Shown here piece after piece: positions 1 through 7,794 of a stretch of 64,000 nucleotides of DNA. The DNA lies in contig NZ_MKTR01000006.1 in the NCBI RefSeq assembly GCF_001898325.1, forward strand, positions 13,610 through 77,609, given 5' to 3'. The notes under the pieces were generated by a model. It worked only from the letters and a program-made list of their open reading frames with translations, was not told where the DNA came from and ran no database searches. Made by a program: the position numbers and the translations under genes. Within the stretch, counting starts at the first letter, position 1, and each line of letters opens with the position of its first letter. Source of the stretch: Microbacterium sp. 67-17 (GTDB lineage Bacteria; Actinomycetota; Actinomycetes; Actinomycetales; Microbacteriaceae).

Positions 1-7
1 GAGTGAA

Positions 8-166
8 CTAATCGGGGAGCGCGTTTACAAGCCCGCGGAGTAGCTCTACAAGCTGCCTATCTGGTGGGAGGAGGATTTCCCTCCCGTTTCGTTTCGCGTA
101 GCGCTCACGCAATAGTGCTTGTTCGAACTCCACGAGTAGCATGCGAGGCGTCTTCGCGTCGGTCAT
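8..166 (-). CDS. Small hypothetical protein (52 aa), divergent from the NTPase gene
   Basis: An open frame of 53 codons runs from ATG at 166 to a TAG at 10..8; an in-frame GTG at 172 would add two residues. The product is charged and looks amphipathic and helical (LVEFEQALLRERYAKRNGRE, then LPPDRQLVELLRGLVNALPD), unlike the arginine-rich shadow frames around it. I see no clear Shine-Dalgarno sequence. It is divergent from the large NTPase gene that starts at 343, so the two could share a control region of about 175 bp. I do not recognise the family. It may be a small partner of the NTPase or a chance frame; the evidence is composition only. Confidence 0.4.
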   Translation of the reverse strand: MTDAKTPRMLLVEFEQALLRERYAKRNGREILLPPDRQLVELLRGLVNALPD

Positions 167-342
167 GTTCACAACGCTATCTAGCGTCCATCCGAGGCCT
201 CATCGTTGCCGCCCGCACCTCGATGGAAGGCGTGTATCACAACTGCAACGGCACCAACGGTGGTCGACCACCTGGCAGAGACTCGAGCGAGTCCTTGTGT
301 TGCGCTATGTCGAGGGGGACTGCTGTGCCGTAGCTTGATGCC

Positions 343-3300
343 GTGCTTGCCGTAGATCGTTTTGTTTCGCCTCGTGGATACGCATACCCGGAGGACTTCG
401 CTCCGGAGAACGACGCCGGATATGCGATCCCACTCGCCGACCTTGCAGGACGTCGCGCAAGCCTTGTGCTCGGCGAACCAGGGGCAGGAAAGACCACGGC
501 CCTTCGGAATCTTGCCGACGTGCTCACACGGGGCACGGACGCTGTGCGCCTCCTGGACCTGCGAGACTGCTACTCGGAAGCGTCCCTCGAGTCCGCGTTC
601 GACCGCGTCGAGGAGACGAACACCGAGGAGGGCCGGTCGCGCATTCTCTTGCTCGATAGCGTCGACGAGACTCGGGTTCTGATCAGAACCTTTGTAAGGT
701 TTCTTGAGCGCCGGCTCGGCGCGCTCATGCAAAACGGTTGGCGCATCATCGCTGCCTGTCGAACCGCCGAGTCGGTCCGAGCGCTAGACGAACTCTTTGA
801 GGAGCTAGACCCGGGAGCGGTCCATGTGCTCCTCCCGCTGCAGCGTGCCAACGTTGTCTCGATCGCCGATTCGCTCGGGGTGGACAGCGAAGAATTCCTG
901 CGCGAGGTCGGCCGGCATCGCCTCCAGTCTCTGGCGGCAACGCCCTTGACGCTCAGTCTGCTGTTCACGATCTTCCGAGCGGACGGTCGGTTTCCCGACT
1001 CAAGGGGACGCGTGTTCGAGAGAGCGATTTCCCTGATGTCCGGCGAGGACGCGGTTGACCGGTATACGCCAATCCCGCACGAAGAAGCCTTCCCCATCCG
1101 GCAACGCGCCGCCGTTGAGCGACTCGCCGCCTTTTCAACGTTCAGCGAGGTCGGATCCTTCGCCTTATTCAATGTTGGGGAGCCATCGGTCGGATTACAA
1201 ACGGAACGCCTGCTTGGCACAGAGCGTGTCGAGGGAACCCGGCTTGAACTCACGAACCATGATCTGCAGAGTGCGCTGCGCACTTCCCTCTTTGCAACAA
1301 CGGGCTTCAACGAGAGACAGTTCTCCCATCGTCAGCTGAAGGACTTTCTCGCGGCAAACCATATCCATCGAGCGGGACTGTCTCATTCGGCGCTGAGATC
1401 AGTCCTTACTGTCGCGGAAACCATGGCCATTCCACCGCAGATGGCAGATGTTGCGACTTGGCTGGTGGCGCAGCAGCCTGATGACTTCAAGTGGCTGCTG
1501 GATGCGGATCCGCTGACTCTGGTTAGGAACCGCATCACGGATGACTTACCTCACCTCGCGCGTGACATGGTGGGCCGTCTCCTGGAGCGTGCCGAAGAGG
1601 TCGACCGAGCACTCGCTTGGAGGGACGAGCTGTCCGGTCTTCGTTACCCAGAGATGGCAGCGGACTTCGAGCAGTACCTGGCAGGCCCAGAAACGACGCA
1701 GGTTGTCGCGCTACGCATACTGCGAGACTCGTATGTGCCTGGACTCGAGAAGACCCTTCTGGCGCTTCTAGAAGATTGCAGCACCGCACTTCGAGTGCGG
1801 GAGCGAGTCGCTGAGGTAGTGCGAACGCACCGGGTCGCTGTTGTCCTCAGTCGCGTCAATTTGCGGGACCCGGAGCTCTTCGCTGGAGACGACCACCAGG
1901 AACTGCGAGGTTCGCTTCTGGCTGCACTTTGGCCAGACTTCATCACCCCAAAAGAGTTGGTCGGCGCACTGGTCGAACCGCGCGAGCACTTTGTGGGGTC
2001 CTACTACCTGTTTCTCTCGCAACTCTCACAGAACGTGAGCCTAGATCTGGCAAGCGTCTTGCTTGATTGGTGGGCCTCATCCTTAGACCGCAGGTCGGAG
2101 ACCGACGATGGATTCGACGACGAATTCAACGCGCTTGGGGGGACGATCGATGCGGCAGTCACGTGCGCGCTGTCTGCAGAGGATCTTCCGGCAGACGCTA
2201 TGGTCGCCGTGGCGCGGGTCGTCGCGTACCGGCTCGGCCGCGGTCGCGACAGGCTTCCATTCTCGAGGTCGGAAGTCGTCCCGACCGCGCTGCGGGATCT
2301 GGTAACGAGACTCGTCGCGCTTGAAGAAGGGGATCTTCCCCTCTGGTTCGTTGTTCTGAGTGCGCGCGACGCTGATAACGAGCCACTCGTATCCAGCTCT
2401 GATCTGCCATGGCTGAAGGAGCGCGCAATGGAAGCCCCAGCTCAGGAACTGGATGCATGGATGAACCTCCTCGACCGGCTGCTGGACCCAACGAACGATC
2501 TAGACATGGCATGGGCGTGGGGCCAGCAGGAGACTCCGTTATGGGCGCGGCTGCGCCGCTACTTCGACCCCATTGACCTCGGTTCGGACGTAGCCACACA
2601 CGCTCGAGCGATCTGGGAGATGAATCACAGGAGCGCACCGGATGTACACTCGCGAGCGATGTCGCCCGAAGAGTACGTCTCGACGGTCCGACGAATAATG
2701 CTCGACGTCCAAAATGAACCGACCAGGTTCTGGCTATTGGCGCGTTGGCTCGATGTAGACCTCGAATTGAGCCGGTACGTGCACGACCCGGGTCCCGACC
2801 TGCTGTCAACCGAGAACATCGCACTGTTCAGCGACCGAGAGCGGACTCTTATCCTCGACCTCGCCCGAGACTACATTGGCGCGCTCACTACTCCCGAACG
2901 ACCGTTCCCAATGCGGCTGAAACGCAACACAATCTACTTCGGTATCCAAGCTGCGTATCGGGCGCTACATACGCTTTACCTTCATCGCTCGACAGATCTG
3001 AAATCTGTCTCCGAGGTCCAATGGGACATTGCGAATATTGCCTTGCTCGAAGCACAGCTGGGCCCCGGTGAAGCCGACGCGAGACGGGTCCGTCGAGGAC
3101 TGCTCACTTTGTCTGATTCAACCTCGCCAGGCAATCTTGCGCGCGCCATCGATGCGTTCCTTGCTCGGATCGCACGTGGGACATCTCACGCTGGAACGAT
3201 AGCCGACCTCGACGGGTTCGTCCGCCCAGCTCAATTCATGGCGCTTCGTAGAGCGATCCGAGCTGGAGGCAGCGATCGATCTTCGCTGATCGACCTCTAC

Positions 3301-4425
3301 CTACACGTCGATACCGACGGTGCCACAGCGTGGGTTCGCAAGATTGTCCTTGATAGCCCGGACGAACAAGAAATCGCAGCAACTCTGAGTGCACTGACAG
3401 CATTCGATGCTGAGTTGGGTTACGACCTGCTCGAAGCTTTCTGTACGAATCGACCGGAACTTGCGAGCCCGATCTTGCTCAAGATTGCGCAGCACGAGCG
3501 GTTTGCCAGCGAGCGCATTCGCCAGGTCGACCCGGCAAAGAGAGTTGCCATCTACGTTCGGTTGGCCACGCTCTTCCCGCCCGAGACAGAGTCGTTTGAG
3601 CCCGGAGTGCACGCCGTGACGCCACGGGAGGATCTCGCCCGATGGAGATCTGAGCTCCTTCGCAGCGTCGCCGCGGGCGGAACACGAGAGGGGCTCCTCG
3701 CACTTCTTGCTGCCAATGAACGTATCTCGACCGTTGAGCTCGATTATGCGCTCGTTGCGGCACGGGAAGCGTTTCGAGTGAACGGCTGGAGCCCGCTGTC
3801 CATCGAGGAGTACTCGACTCTCATCGGAAAAGGACCCGCGAGGCTTGCTCGAACCAGCGATGACGTACTGCAGATTGTCTTGGATGCTCTCGATGAAGTG
3901 CAAGGCTGGTTGCGTGGGGAAACTCCTCAAGCATTCGCACTCTGGAACACGGGGGTGGGCTTCAGTAACCCGAAGGACGAGAACCAGATCAGCGACTGGT
4001 ATTGCCACTCTCTCCGTTTGCTGCTGGGCAGTGGTCTGATCATCAATCGTGAGGTCGAGGTGTCCAACGCCGCAGGCAGGGGGGTGGGAAGCCGCCAGGA
4101 TCTGCGAGTTGAGGTACGCGATTTGAACACTGGCGAACATTTGGTCGTGGTTGTCGAGGTGAAGGGTATTTGGAACCGGGGCGTTCGCAGCAACCTCGTG
4201 ACACAGCTCGCTGGTGAATACCTGACCTCCGGCGCGCAGACACACGGCATCTACCTAGTCGTCGACTTTGACTCGAACCAGATGACGAACGAGAAGAACA
4301 TCAGCCAGTCCGATCGAAACCGGCGCGGGCTCAGAGCCCACCTCGAATCACAAGCCGCGGCCCTGCCCGACGGTCTCAGAGTCCGAGCGGTCGTCCACGA
4401 CGCCAGCCTCCCCGTACGCCGGTAG
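343..4425 (+). CDS. NACHT/STAND-like P-loop NTPase with C-terminal PD-(D/E)XK nuclease-like domain, candidate anti-phage protein
   Basis: This 1360-residue protein has a P-loop near its N-terminus: Walker A GEPGAGKT at residues 44-51, a NACHT-style Walker B ILLLDSVDE at 101-109, and a sensor-like Arg in AACRTAE at about 137-143. An FSHRQLKDFLAANH element follows at about residue 328, as in NACHT proteins. Residues of about 400 to 1180 look like a long helical repeat or sensor region. The C-terminus matches a PD-(D/E)XK nuclease core: D1253 in SRQDLRVEV, E1272-x-K1274 in VVVEVKG, and Q1288 in VTQLAGEY. STAND NTPases fused to nucleases (for example Avs) are known phage sensors, but there the effector is N-terminal. 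GTG 343 is the only start after an in-frame TAG at 331; a GAGGGGG lies about 25 nt upstream. GC appears lower than in housekeeping genes. Defence is an inference. Confidence 0.8.
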   Translation: MLAVDRFVSPRGYAYPEDFAPENDAGYAIPLADLAGRRASLVLGEPGAGKTTALRNLADVLTRGTDAVRLLDLRDCYSEASLESAFDRVEETNTEEGRSRILLLDSVDETRVLIRTFVRFLERRLGALMQNGWRIIAACRTAESVRALDELFEELDPGAVHVLLPLQRANVVSIADSLGVDSEEFLREVGRHRLQSLAATPLTLSLLFTIFRADGRFPDSRGRVFERAISLMSGEDAVDRYTPIPHEEAFPIRQRAAVERLAAFSTFSEVGSFALFNVGEPSVGLQTERLLGTERVEGTRLELTNHDLQSALRTSLFATTGFNERQFSHRQLKDFLAANHIHRAGLSHSALRSVLTVAETMAIPPQMADVATWLVAQQPDDFKWLLDADPLTLVRNRITDDLPHLARDMVGRLLERAEEVDRALAWRDELSGLRYPEMAADFEQYLAGPETTQVVALRILRDSYVPGLEKTLLALLEDCSTALRVRERVAEVVRTHRVAVVLSRVNLRDPELFAGDDHQELRGSLLAALWPDFITPKELVGALVEPREHFVGSYYLFLSQLSQNVSLDLASVLLDWWASSLDRRSETDDGFDDEFNALGGTIDAAVTCALSAEDLPADAMVAVARVVAYRLGRGRDRLPFSRSEVVPTALRDLVTRLVALEEGDLPLWFVVLSARDADNEPLVSSSDLPWLKERAMEAPAQELDAWMNLLDRLLDPTNDLDMAWAWGQQETPLWARLRRYFDPIDLGSDVATHARAIWEMNHRSAPDVHSRAMSPEEYVSTVRRIMLDVQNEPTRFWLLARWLDVDLELSRYVHDPGPDLLSTENIALFSDRERTLILDLARDYIGALTTPERPFPMRLKRNTIYFGIQAAYRALHTLYLHRSTDLKSVSEVQWDIANIALLEAQLGPGEADARRVRRGLLTLSDSTSPGNLARAIDAFLARIARGTSHAGTIADLDGFVRPAQFMALRRAIRAGGSDRSSLIDLYLHVDTDGATAWVRKIVLDSPDEQEIAATLSALTAFDAELGYDLLEAFCTNRPELASPILLKIAQHERFASERIRQVDPAKRVAIYVRLATLFPPETESFEPGVHAVTPREDLARWRSELLRSVAAGGTREGLLALLAANERISTVELDYALVAAREAFRVNGWSPLSIEEYSTLIGKGPARLARTSDDVLQIVLDALDEVQGWLRGETPQAFALWNTGVGFSNPKDENQISDWYCHSLRLLLGSGLIINREVEVSNAAGRGVGSRQDLRVEVRDLNTGEHLVVVVEVKGIWNRGVRSNLVTQLAGEYLTSGAQTHGIYLVVDFDSNQMTNEKNISQSDRNRRGLRAHLESQAAALPDGLRVRAVVHDASLPVRR

Positions 4426-4641
4426 ACGGCGCAACCGTTGAGCCCAGCTACCGTGAGCGTGTCGCTTTCTGGGACCGTCGCGAGCGTCTCACTCCGTTGT
4501 TTCCGCACCGGTTGCTGATGGCGGGCACGCGATCGATGTAGAGGATTGAGTCGACGAGCCCCGGTCGGGGTGGGGCATCTCGTCGCAATCGGACGCCCTC
4601 GCCAGCGATGGGCACTATCGTCGAGCCAATCTGCAGTCCAT

Positions 4642-5259
4642 TCATGGTGCCGACGGGTCCGCGTCCGCAAATGGATCCGGGGTATGCTGAACCGCATAGC
4701 GGTGCATCGTCACGCCGCCTGTGTAGCTCGCCTGCTCAAGCAGCTTCAGCCGCACCGGCGCACTCACCTCATCGAACAGCGGGCGTCCCGACCCGAGGAT
4801 GACCGGATGCGTGAAGAGCAGCACCTCATCGAGCAGCCCGGCCGCGAGTAGCTGCGTCGCGACATCCGCCCCGCCCACACCAATGTCACCGCTCGAGCTG
4901 GCGCGCATCTCACCGAGGCGCTCGATGGCGTCGTCCCCGCCGAACACCGTCGTGTTGTACGGCGCCTCGGTGCGTGAGCGCGAGACGAGGATCTTCGGCT
5001 TGTCGGTCCAGATGTGGCCGTAGTCGCGGTACACCTGCGGGAACTCGGTGTTCTCGCGCGCGGCGGGCCAGAAGTTCTCCATCGTCTCGAAGACCTTGCG
5101 GCCCTGCACCATCATCGTGAGCGCCTTGGCGCGCGCGTTGAACTCCTCGTGCAGTTCGTCGCCGATGCTCATCCAGTCGCCGCCGCCCTGCTCGTCGTGC
5201 GCGTGCTCGATGAACAGATCGAGCGAGACGTTCATCCAATACACAAAGCGTGCGGGCAT
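4642..5259 (-). CDS. RibD C-terminal/dihydrofolate reductase-like family protein
   Basis: The 205-residue product has the features of the RibD-C/DHFR-like reductases annotated as dihydrofolate reductase family: an early strand FVYWMNVSLD, the TMMVQGRKVFETM segment where NADPH-binding strands pass the ligand, and GDIGVGGADVATQLLAAGLLDE followed by HPVILGSGRPLF, the typical C-terminal half. The ATG at 5259 is preceded by GAGGAGG about 8 nt upstream on the minus strand, which fixes the start. It is divergent from a truncated ydeI-like start at 5335. Its own first bases lie in a 162-bp segment repeated 1.3 kb away. The substrate cannot be told from sequence, and these proteins usually do not replace folA. 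Confidence 0.85.
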   Translation of the reverse strand: MPARFVYWMNVSLDLFIEHAHDEQGGGDWMSIGDELHEEFNARAKALTMMVQGRKVFETMENFWPAARENTEFPQVYRDYGHIWTDKPKILVSRSRTEAPYNTTVFGGDDAIERLGEMRASSSGDIGVGGADVATQLLAAGLLDEVLLFTHPVILGSGRPLFDEVSAPVRLKLLEQASYTGGVTMHRYAVQHTPDPFADADPSAP

Positions 5260-5418
5260 GCATCCTCCTCGTCGCGGCGGTGCGCACAGTCCATCACGCG
5301 GGGCGGTGTCGGTGCGAGGGGGTAGTTTTCGAGGATGGTCGCCCACAACGACAAGCCCGTGCTGCACGTCGACTCCGTCGAGGAGTGGGAGCGGTGGCTG
5401 GATGCCGACCCCAGCCCG
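5257..5418. repeat. Left copy of a diverged 162-bp direct repeat
   Basis: This segment matches 6574-6735 without gaps, with 15 mismatches by my count (about 91 percent identical). It covers the minus-strand ribosome binding site and ATG of the reductase gene, the divergent promoter region, and the first 28 codons of a YdeI-family gene. The offset between copies is 1317 bp, and the orphan gene at 5468 lies between them. Confidence 0.92.
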
Positions 5419-5457
5419 TCTCTTCGCTGTCCAAACCGCGTGGCACGCCGGCCATAA
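5335..5457 (+). pseudogene. Truncated 5' remnant of a YdeI-family gene
   Basis: The first 28 codons (MVAHNDKPVLHVDSVEEWER and on to DADPSP) are a diverged copy of the start of the intact YdeI-family gene at 6652. Homology stops abruptly at 5418, and the frame then reads 12 unrelated codons to a TAA at 5455-5457. Relative to the intact copy the changes are V/A, H/Q, S/T and R/Q plus silent ones, so this is an allele of some age and not a fresh duplication. It probably has no function of its own, though its promoter may now drive the downstream orphan gene. Confidence 0.85.
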
Positions 5458-5467
5458 GCTCGGCTCC

Positions 5468-6373
5468 ATGACCCCACTGGAGCATGAGGACATTCTGGCT
5501 TCGCTACAACAGACCCTGGGAACGGAGTCTCTGTTTCGGACTCTCAGCAACTTCGACGCCGTGGCATCGTTGGGAACTGGCACGATCATTTTCGATTCGG
5601 ACAGGAACGCGGATGACGAGCTATCCCGAGACTTGCAGGCGGTAGCGCTCGCCAGGACGCTCGGTTTGCAGAGCATTGATCGGGCTCGCAAGCGGTTCCC
5701 GGAGGTCGAGGGCGTGGGGGATCCTGGCCGAACCGCCTACGTCCGCGCCTACTTGGACGCGATGGCGCACATCAATCAATGCAGGGCCGCGCTCAAGACA
5801 AACCCAGACGCGGAGCTCACGCTCGGAATGTACGCTGGCTCGGTCGCAATGGAGCGTCTGGTGCACACCATGTTCTCAGCACACCTGCTATATCAGTTGC
5901 GGCTACGAATCGAGGCCGATGCGGTTGCAAGGTTGGCGCTTGAGCAAATCGCCTGGTCGGTTGCCGTTGCTGGATGCAACTCGCGCGACGAGATTGATCT
6001 GAAGCAGCCTCAGAGATCTATCTCTGCGCTCAAGCGGCTTGTGGAGAATCCCCACCCTGGTCGGCTCTACAGCTATCTCAGCGGTGCCGCCCATGCCGGC
6101 ATAGCGCGCCATCATACGATTTTCGATGTCGACGACAAGGGCCGCGGAGTGATTCGGCATGGCGTGACGGACTGGGCTGGCTCCGCTCAGATCATGATGA
6201 TGCTCGCCGATTTGTGGGTCATAGCCTACGAGTCGGTGCAACGAAGCCATCTGTCGCGCACCGTCTCAACCGTGAGTGAGGCACCCTTTGGGGCCGACCC
6301 GCAGCGTCCTTTCCTAGCGGAGATAGAACGCGTCACCGATATGGTCAGAAATTTGGAGGCGGGCGGAGACTGA
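5468..6373 (+). CDS. Orphan helical protein carried between duplicated flanks (HEPN-like family possible)
   Basis: The ATG at 5468 follows the remnant's TAA by 10 nt and gives 301 residues. An open frame extends upstream, but that part is the shadow of other genes. The protein looks almost all helical, with no signal peptide or membrane segment. The segment VARLALEQIAW, and later YSYLSGAAHAGIARHH followed by WAGSAQIMMMLADLWVIAYE, recall the RxxxE-helix plus Ser/His pattern of HEPN-like DUF5677/AbiV-type proteins. That resemblance is from memory and weak. There is no clear Shine-Dalgarno sequence, so translation may be coupled to the remnant frame. Codon use is less GC-biased than in neighbouring housekeeping genes, which suggests acquisition. 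Confidence 0.7.
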   Translation: MTPLEHEDILASLQQTLGTESLFRTLSNFDAVASLGTGTIIFDSDRNADDELSRDLQAVALARTLGLQSIDRARKRFPEVEGVGDPGRTAYVRAYLDAMAHINQCRAALKTNPDAELTLGMYAGSVAMERLVHTMFSAHLLYQLRLRIEADAVARLALEQIAWSVAVAGCNSRDEIDLKQPQRSISALKRLVENPHPGRLYSYLSGAAHAGIARHHTIFDVDDKGRGVIRHGVTDWAGSAQIMMMLADLWVIAYESVQRSHLSRTVSTVSEAPFGADPQRPFLAEIERVTDMVRNLEAGGD

Positions 6374-6573
6374 CCCCGGTCAAAGCGGTCGCCGTCTTGA
6401 GTCAGCAGCGATCGGCCGAGTAGTCGACAACACCCGCGCCCGAGGCCGAGGTGCTCAGCTTGCCCGGCCTTCCAGCCGCTACGCCAAGCCGATCACTAGT
6501 CCAAAGCCCGGGGTGTGGTTGCAGTGTGACGGTCGGGGCTTGAGATGGCCCTCAAAGCCAGGAGGGCCTTGGC

Positions 6574-6735
6574 CATGTATCCTCCTCGTCGCGGCGGTGC
6601 GCCCAGTCCACCACGCCGGACGGTGTCAGTGCGAGGGGGTAGCTTTCGAGCATGGTCGCCCACAACGACAAGCCCGCGCTGCAGGTCGACACCGTCGAAG
6701 AGTGGGAGCAGTGGCTGGATGCCGATCCCAGCCCC
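6574..6735. repeat. Right copy of the diverged 162-bp direct repeat
   Basis: This copy holds the promoter region and first 28 codons of the intact YdeI-family gene. Its left edge keeps the minus-strand ribosome binding site and ATG of the reductase gene, but the bases beyond (below 6574) no longer encode the reductase. The original order was probably reductase and ydeI back to back, later split by a 1.15-kb insertion. Confidence 0.92.
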
Positions 6736-7224
6736 GACGGCGTGCGACTGCGCCTGCGCAAGACGGCCACGCGCAAGCCGGGCATCACCTACGCCGAGGC
6801 GCTCGATGTCGCGCTGTGCTTCGGCTGGATCGACGGGCAGAAGCAGTCATTGGATGCCGACTACTTTCTCCAGGCCTTCACTCCGCGCCGGCCGCGCAGC
6901 CTCTGGTCGAAGGTCAACATCGCGCATGTCACGCGCCTGATCGACGAAGGACGGATGCGGCCCGCGGGCCAGCTCGAGATCGACCGCGCGAAAGCCGACG
7001 GTCGGTGGGATGCGGCCTACCGGCAGAGTGATGGCGATATCCCGGCCGAGTTGCAGGCGGTGCTGGATGCCGACCCGAAGCTCGCCGCCGCCTTTGCCGC
7101 TCAGTCAGCGCAGATCCGCTTCGCGATGTCGTTCCGCGTCGGCAACCTCAAGCGTCCCGAGTCTCGCGCCGCCCGCGTCGCCGAGTACGTCCGGATGCTC
7201 GAACAGGGGGAGACGCTCCACTGA
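6652..7224 (+). CDS. YdeI/OmpD-associated family protein
   Basis: The 190-residue protein matches the YdeI (bacteriocin-protection/OmpD-associated) family in layout: an N-terminal EEWEQWLDADP segment, then YAEALDVALCFGWIDGQ, which is the most conserved part, followed by FTPRRPRSLWSKVNIAHVTRLIDEGRM and a C-terminal region rich in Ala and Asp. The ATG at 6652 aligns with the ATG of the truncated copy at 5335, and a GAGGGGG lies about 15 nt upstream. The biochemical role of the family is unclear. It is the intact member of the duplicated pair. Confidence 0.85.
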   Translation: MVAHNDKPALQVDTVEEWEQWLDADPSPDGVRLRLRKTATRKPGITYAEALDVALCFGWIDGQKQSLDADYFLQAFTPRRPRSLWSKVNIAHVTRLIDEGRMRPAGQLEIDRAKADGRWDAAYRQSDGDIPAELQAVLDADPKLAAAFAAQSAQIRFAMSFRVGNLKRPESRAARVAEYVRMLEQGETLH

Positions 7225-7275
7225 CTCAGAAAATCCGGACTCACACCGGGATTTCCGTCACCAAGCTGGGTTTTT

Positions 7276-7289
7276 CGTATTACGATACG
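7276..7289. promoter_or_regulatory. Palindromic operator and -10 element of the RHH toxin-antitoxin pair
   Basis: CGTAT-TACG-ATACG is an inverted repeat ending 3 nt before the ATG at 7293. TACGAT (7281-7286) is a good -10 hexamer whose expected +1 falls on the A of the ATG. No Shine-Dalgarno sequence is present, so the mRNA may be leaderless. RHH antitoxins normally bind such short palindromes and repress their own operon. Confidence 0.55.
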
Positions 7290-7292
7290 TCC

Positions 7293-7556
7293 ATGAGTAG
7301 CGGTGAGACCATCAACGGCGCACCCGTCACTGAGGAGCAGATCGCAGCTTGGGCGGCGGAGGCCGACGCGGGTTACGACGTGGACGCGCTCAAGCGCCGG
7401 GGCCGCGGACGTCCCGGTCGCGGATCGGAACCCGCGCAGGTGGTCGCTCTCCGGCTCACTACCGATGAGCTCGCCGCGCTCGACGCTCGCGCCGCCCGCG
7501 AGAACAAGTCGCGATCGGAACTGATCCGCGAAGCGATCGCCGCATACGCCGCGTGA
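7293..7556 (+). CDS. Ribbon-helix-helix (CopG-like) antitoxin
   Basis: The 87-residue product ends in a textbook RHH fold: a strand VVALRLTTDELAALDARAA, a turn, and a second helix SRSELIREAIAAYAA. The N-terminal 40 residues are acidic and then basic (RRGRGRPGRG), which could be the toxin-binding and DNA-contact parts. The gene overlaps the next by 4 nt (GTGA), and a palindrome covers its promoter. This is the layout of a type II toxin-antitoxin operon, with the antitoxin first. It is likely autoregulated. Confidence 0.85.
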   Translation: MSSGETINGAPVTEEQIAAWAAEADAGYDVDALKRRGRGRPGRGSEPAQVVALRLTTDELAALDARAARENKSRSELIREAIAAYAA

Positions 7557-7792
7557 AGATTCACGGTGCTGCGCTCAGGCACGGGATCGAACCCGACGAT
7601 ATCCGCCAAGCGGCTTCCTGGCCGCTGTGGGTCGAGGACCTCGACGACGACTCTCCTGCTCGCCAATTGCGGCTCGGCTTCGATACGCAGGGGAGACTGC
7701 TCGAGACCGTGGTTCTCGTCTTCGACAGCGGCAATGAACTCGTCATCCATGCGATGAAGGCTCGGCCGCAGATGCTCGACCTGCTGCCCTGA
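7553..7792 (+). CDS. BrnT-like toxin candidate
   Basis: The 79-residue protein starts at a GTG that overlaps the antitoxin stop. It reads as a small RelE/BrnT-type fold: a HGIEPDDIRQAASWPLW helix region, then RQLRLGFDTQGRLLETVVLV strands, and the ending ELVIHAMKARPQMLDLL. The ending resembles the conserved IHARKAR motif of BrnT ribonuclease toxins, although here it is IHAMKAR. In the known brnTA operons the toxin comes first; here the order is reversed. Toxicity has to be tested, and the family call is by motif only. Confidence 0.7.
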   Translation: MKIHGAALRHGIEPDDIRQAASWPLWVEDLDDDSPARQLRLGFDTQGRLLETVVLVFDSGNELVIHAMKARPQMLDLLP

Positions 7793-7794
7793 GC

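Noticed and set aside
4448..4645. 65-residue minus-strand frame next to the NTPase stop
   Set aside because: The first 35 residues look protein-like, but the rest is arginine-rich shadow sequence; possibly a relic, too weak to call.
6371..6382. TGACC-CC-GGTCA hairpin at the end of the orphan gene
   Set aside because: Stem is only 5 bp; not enough to call a terminator.
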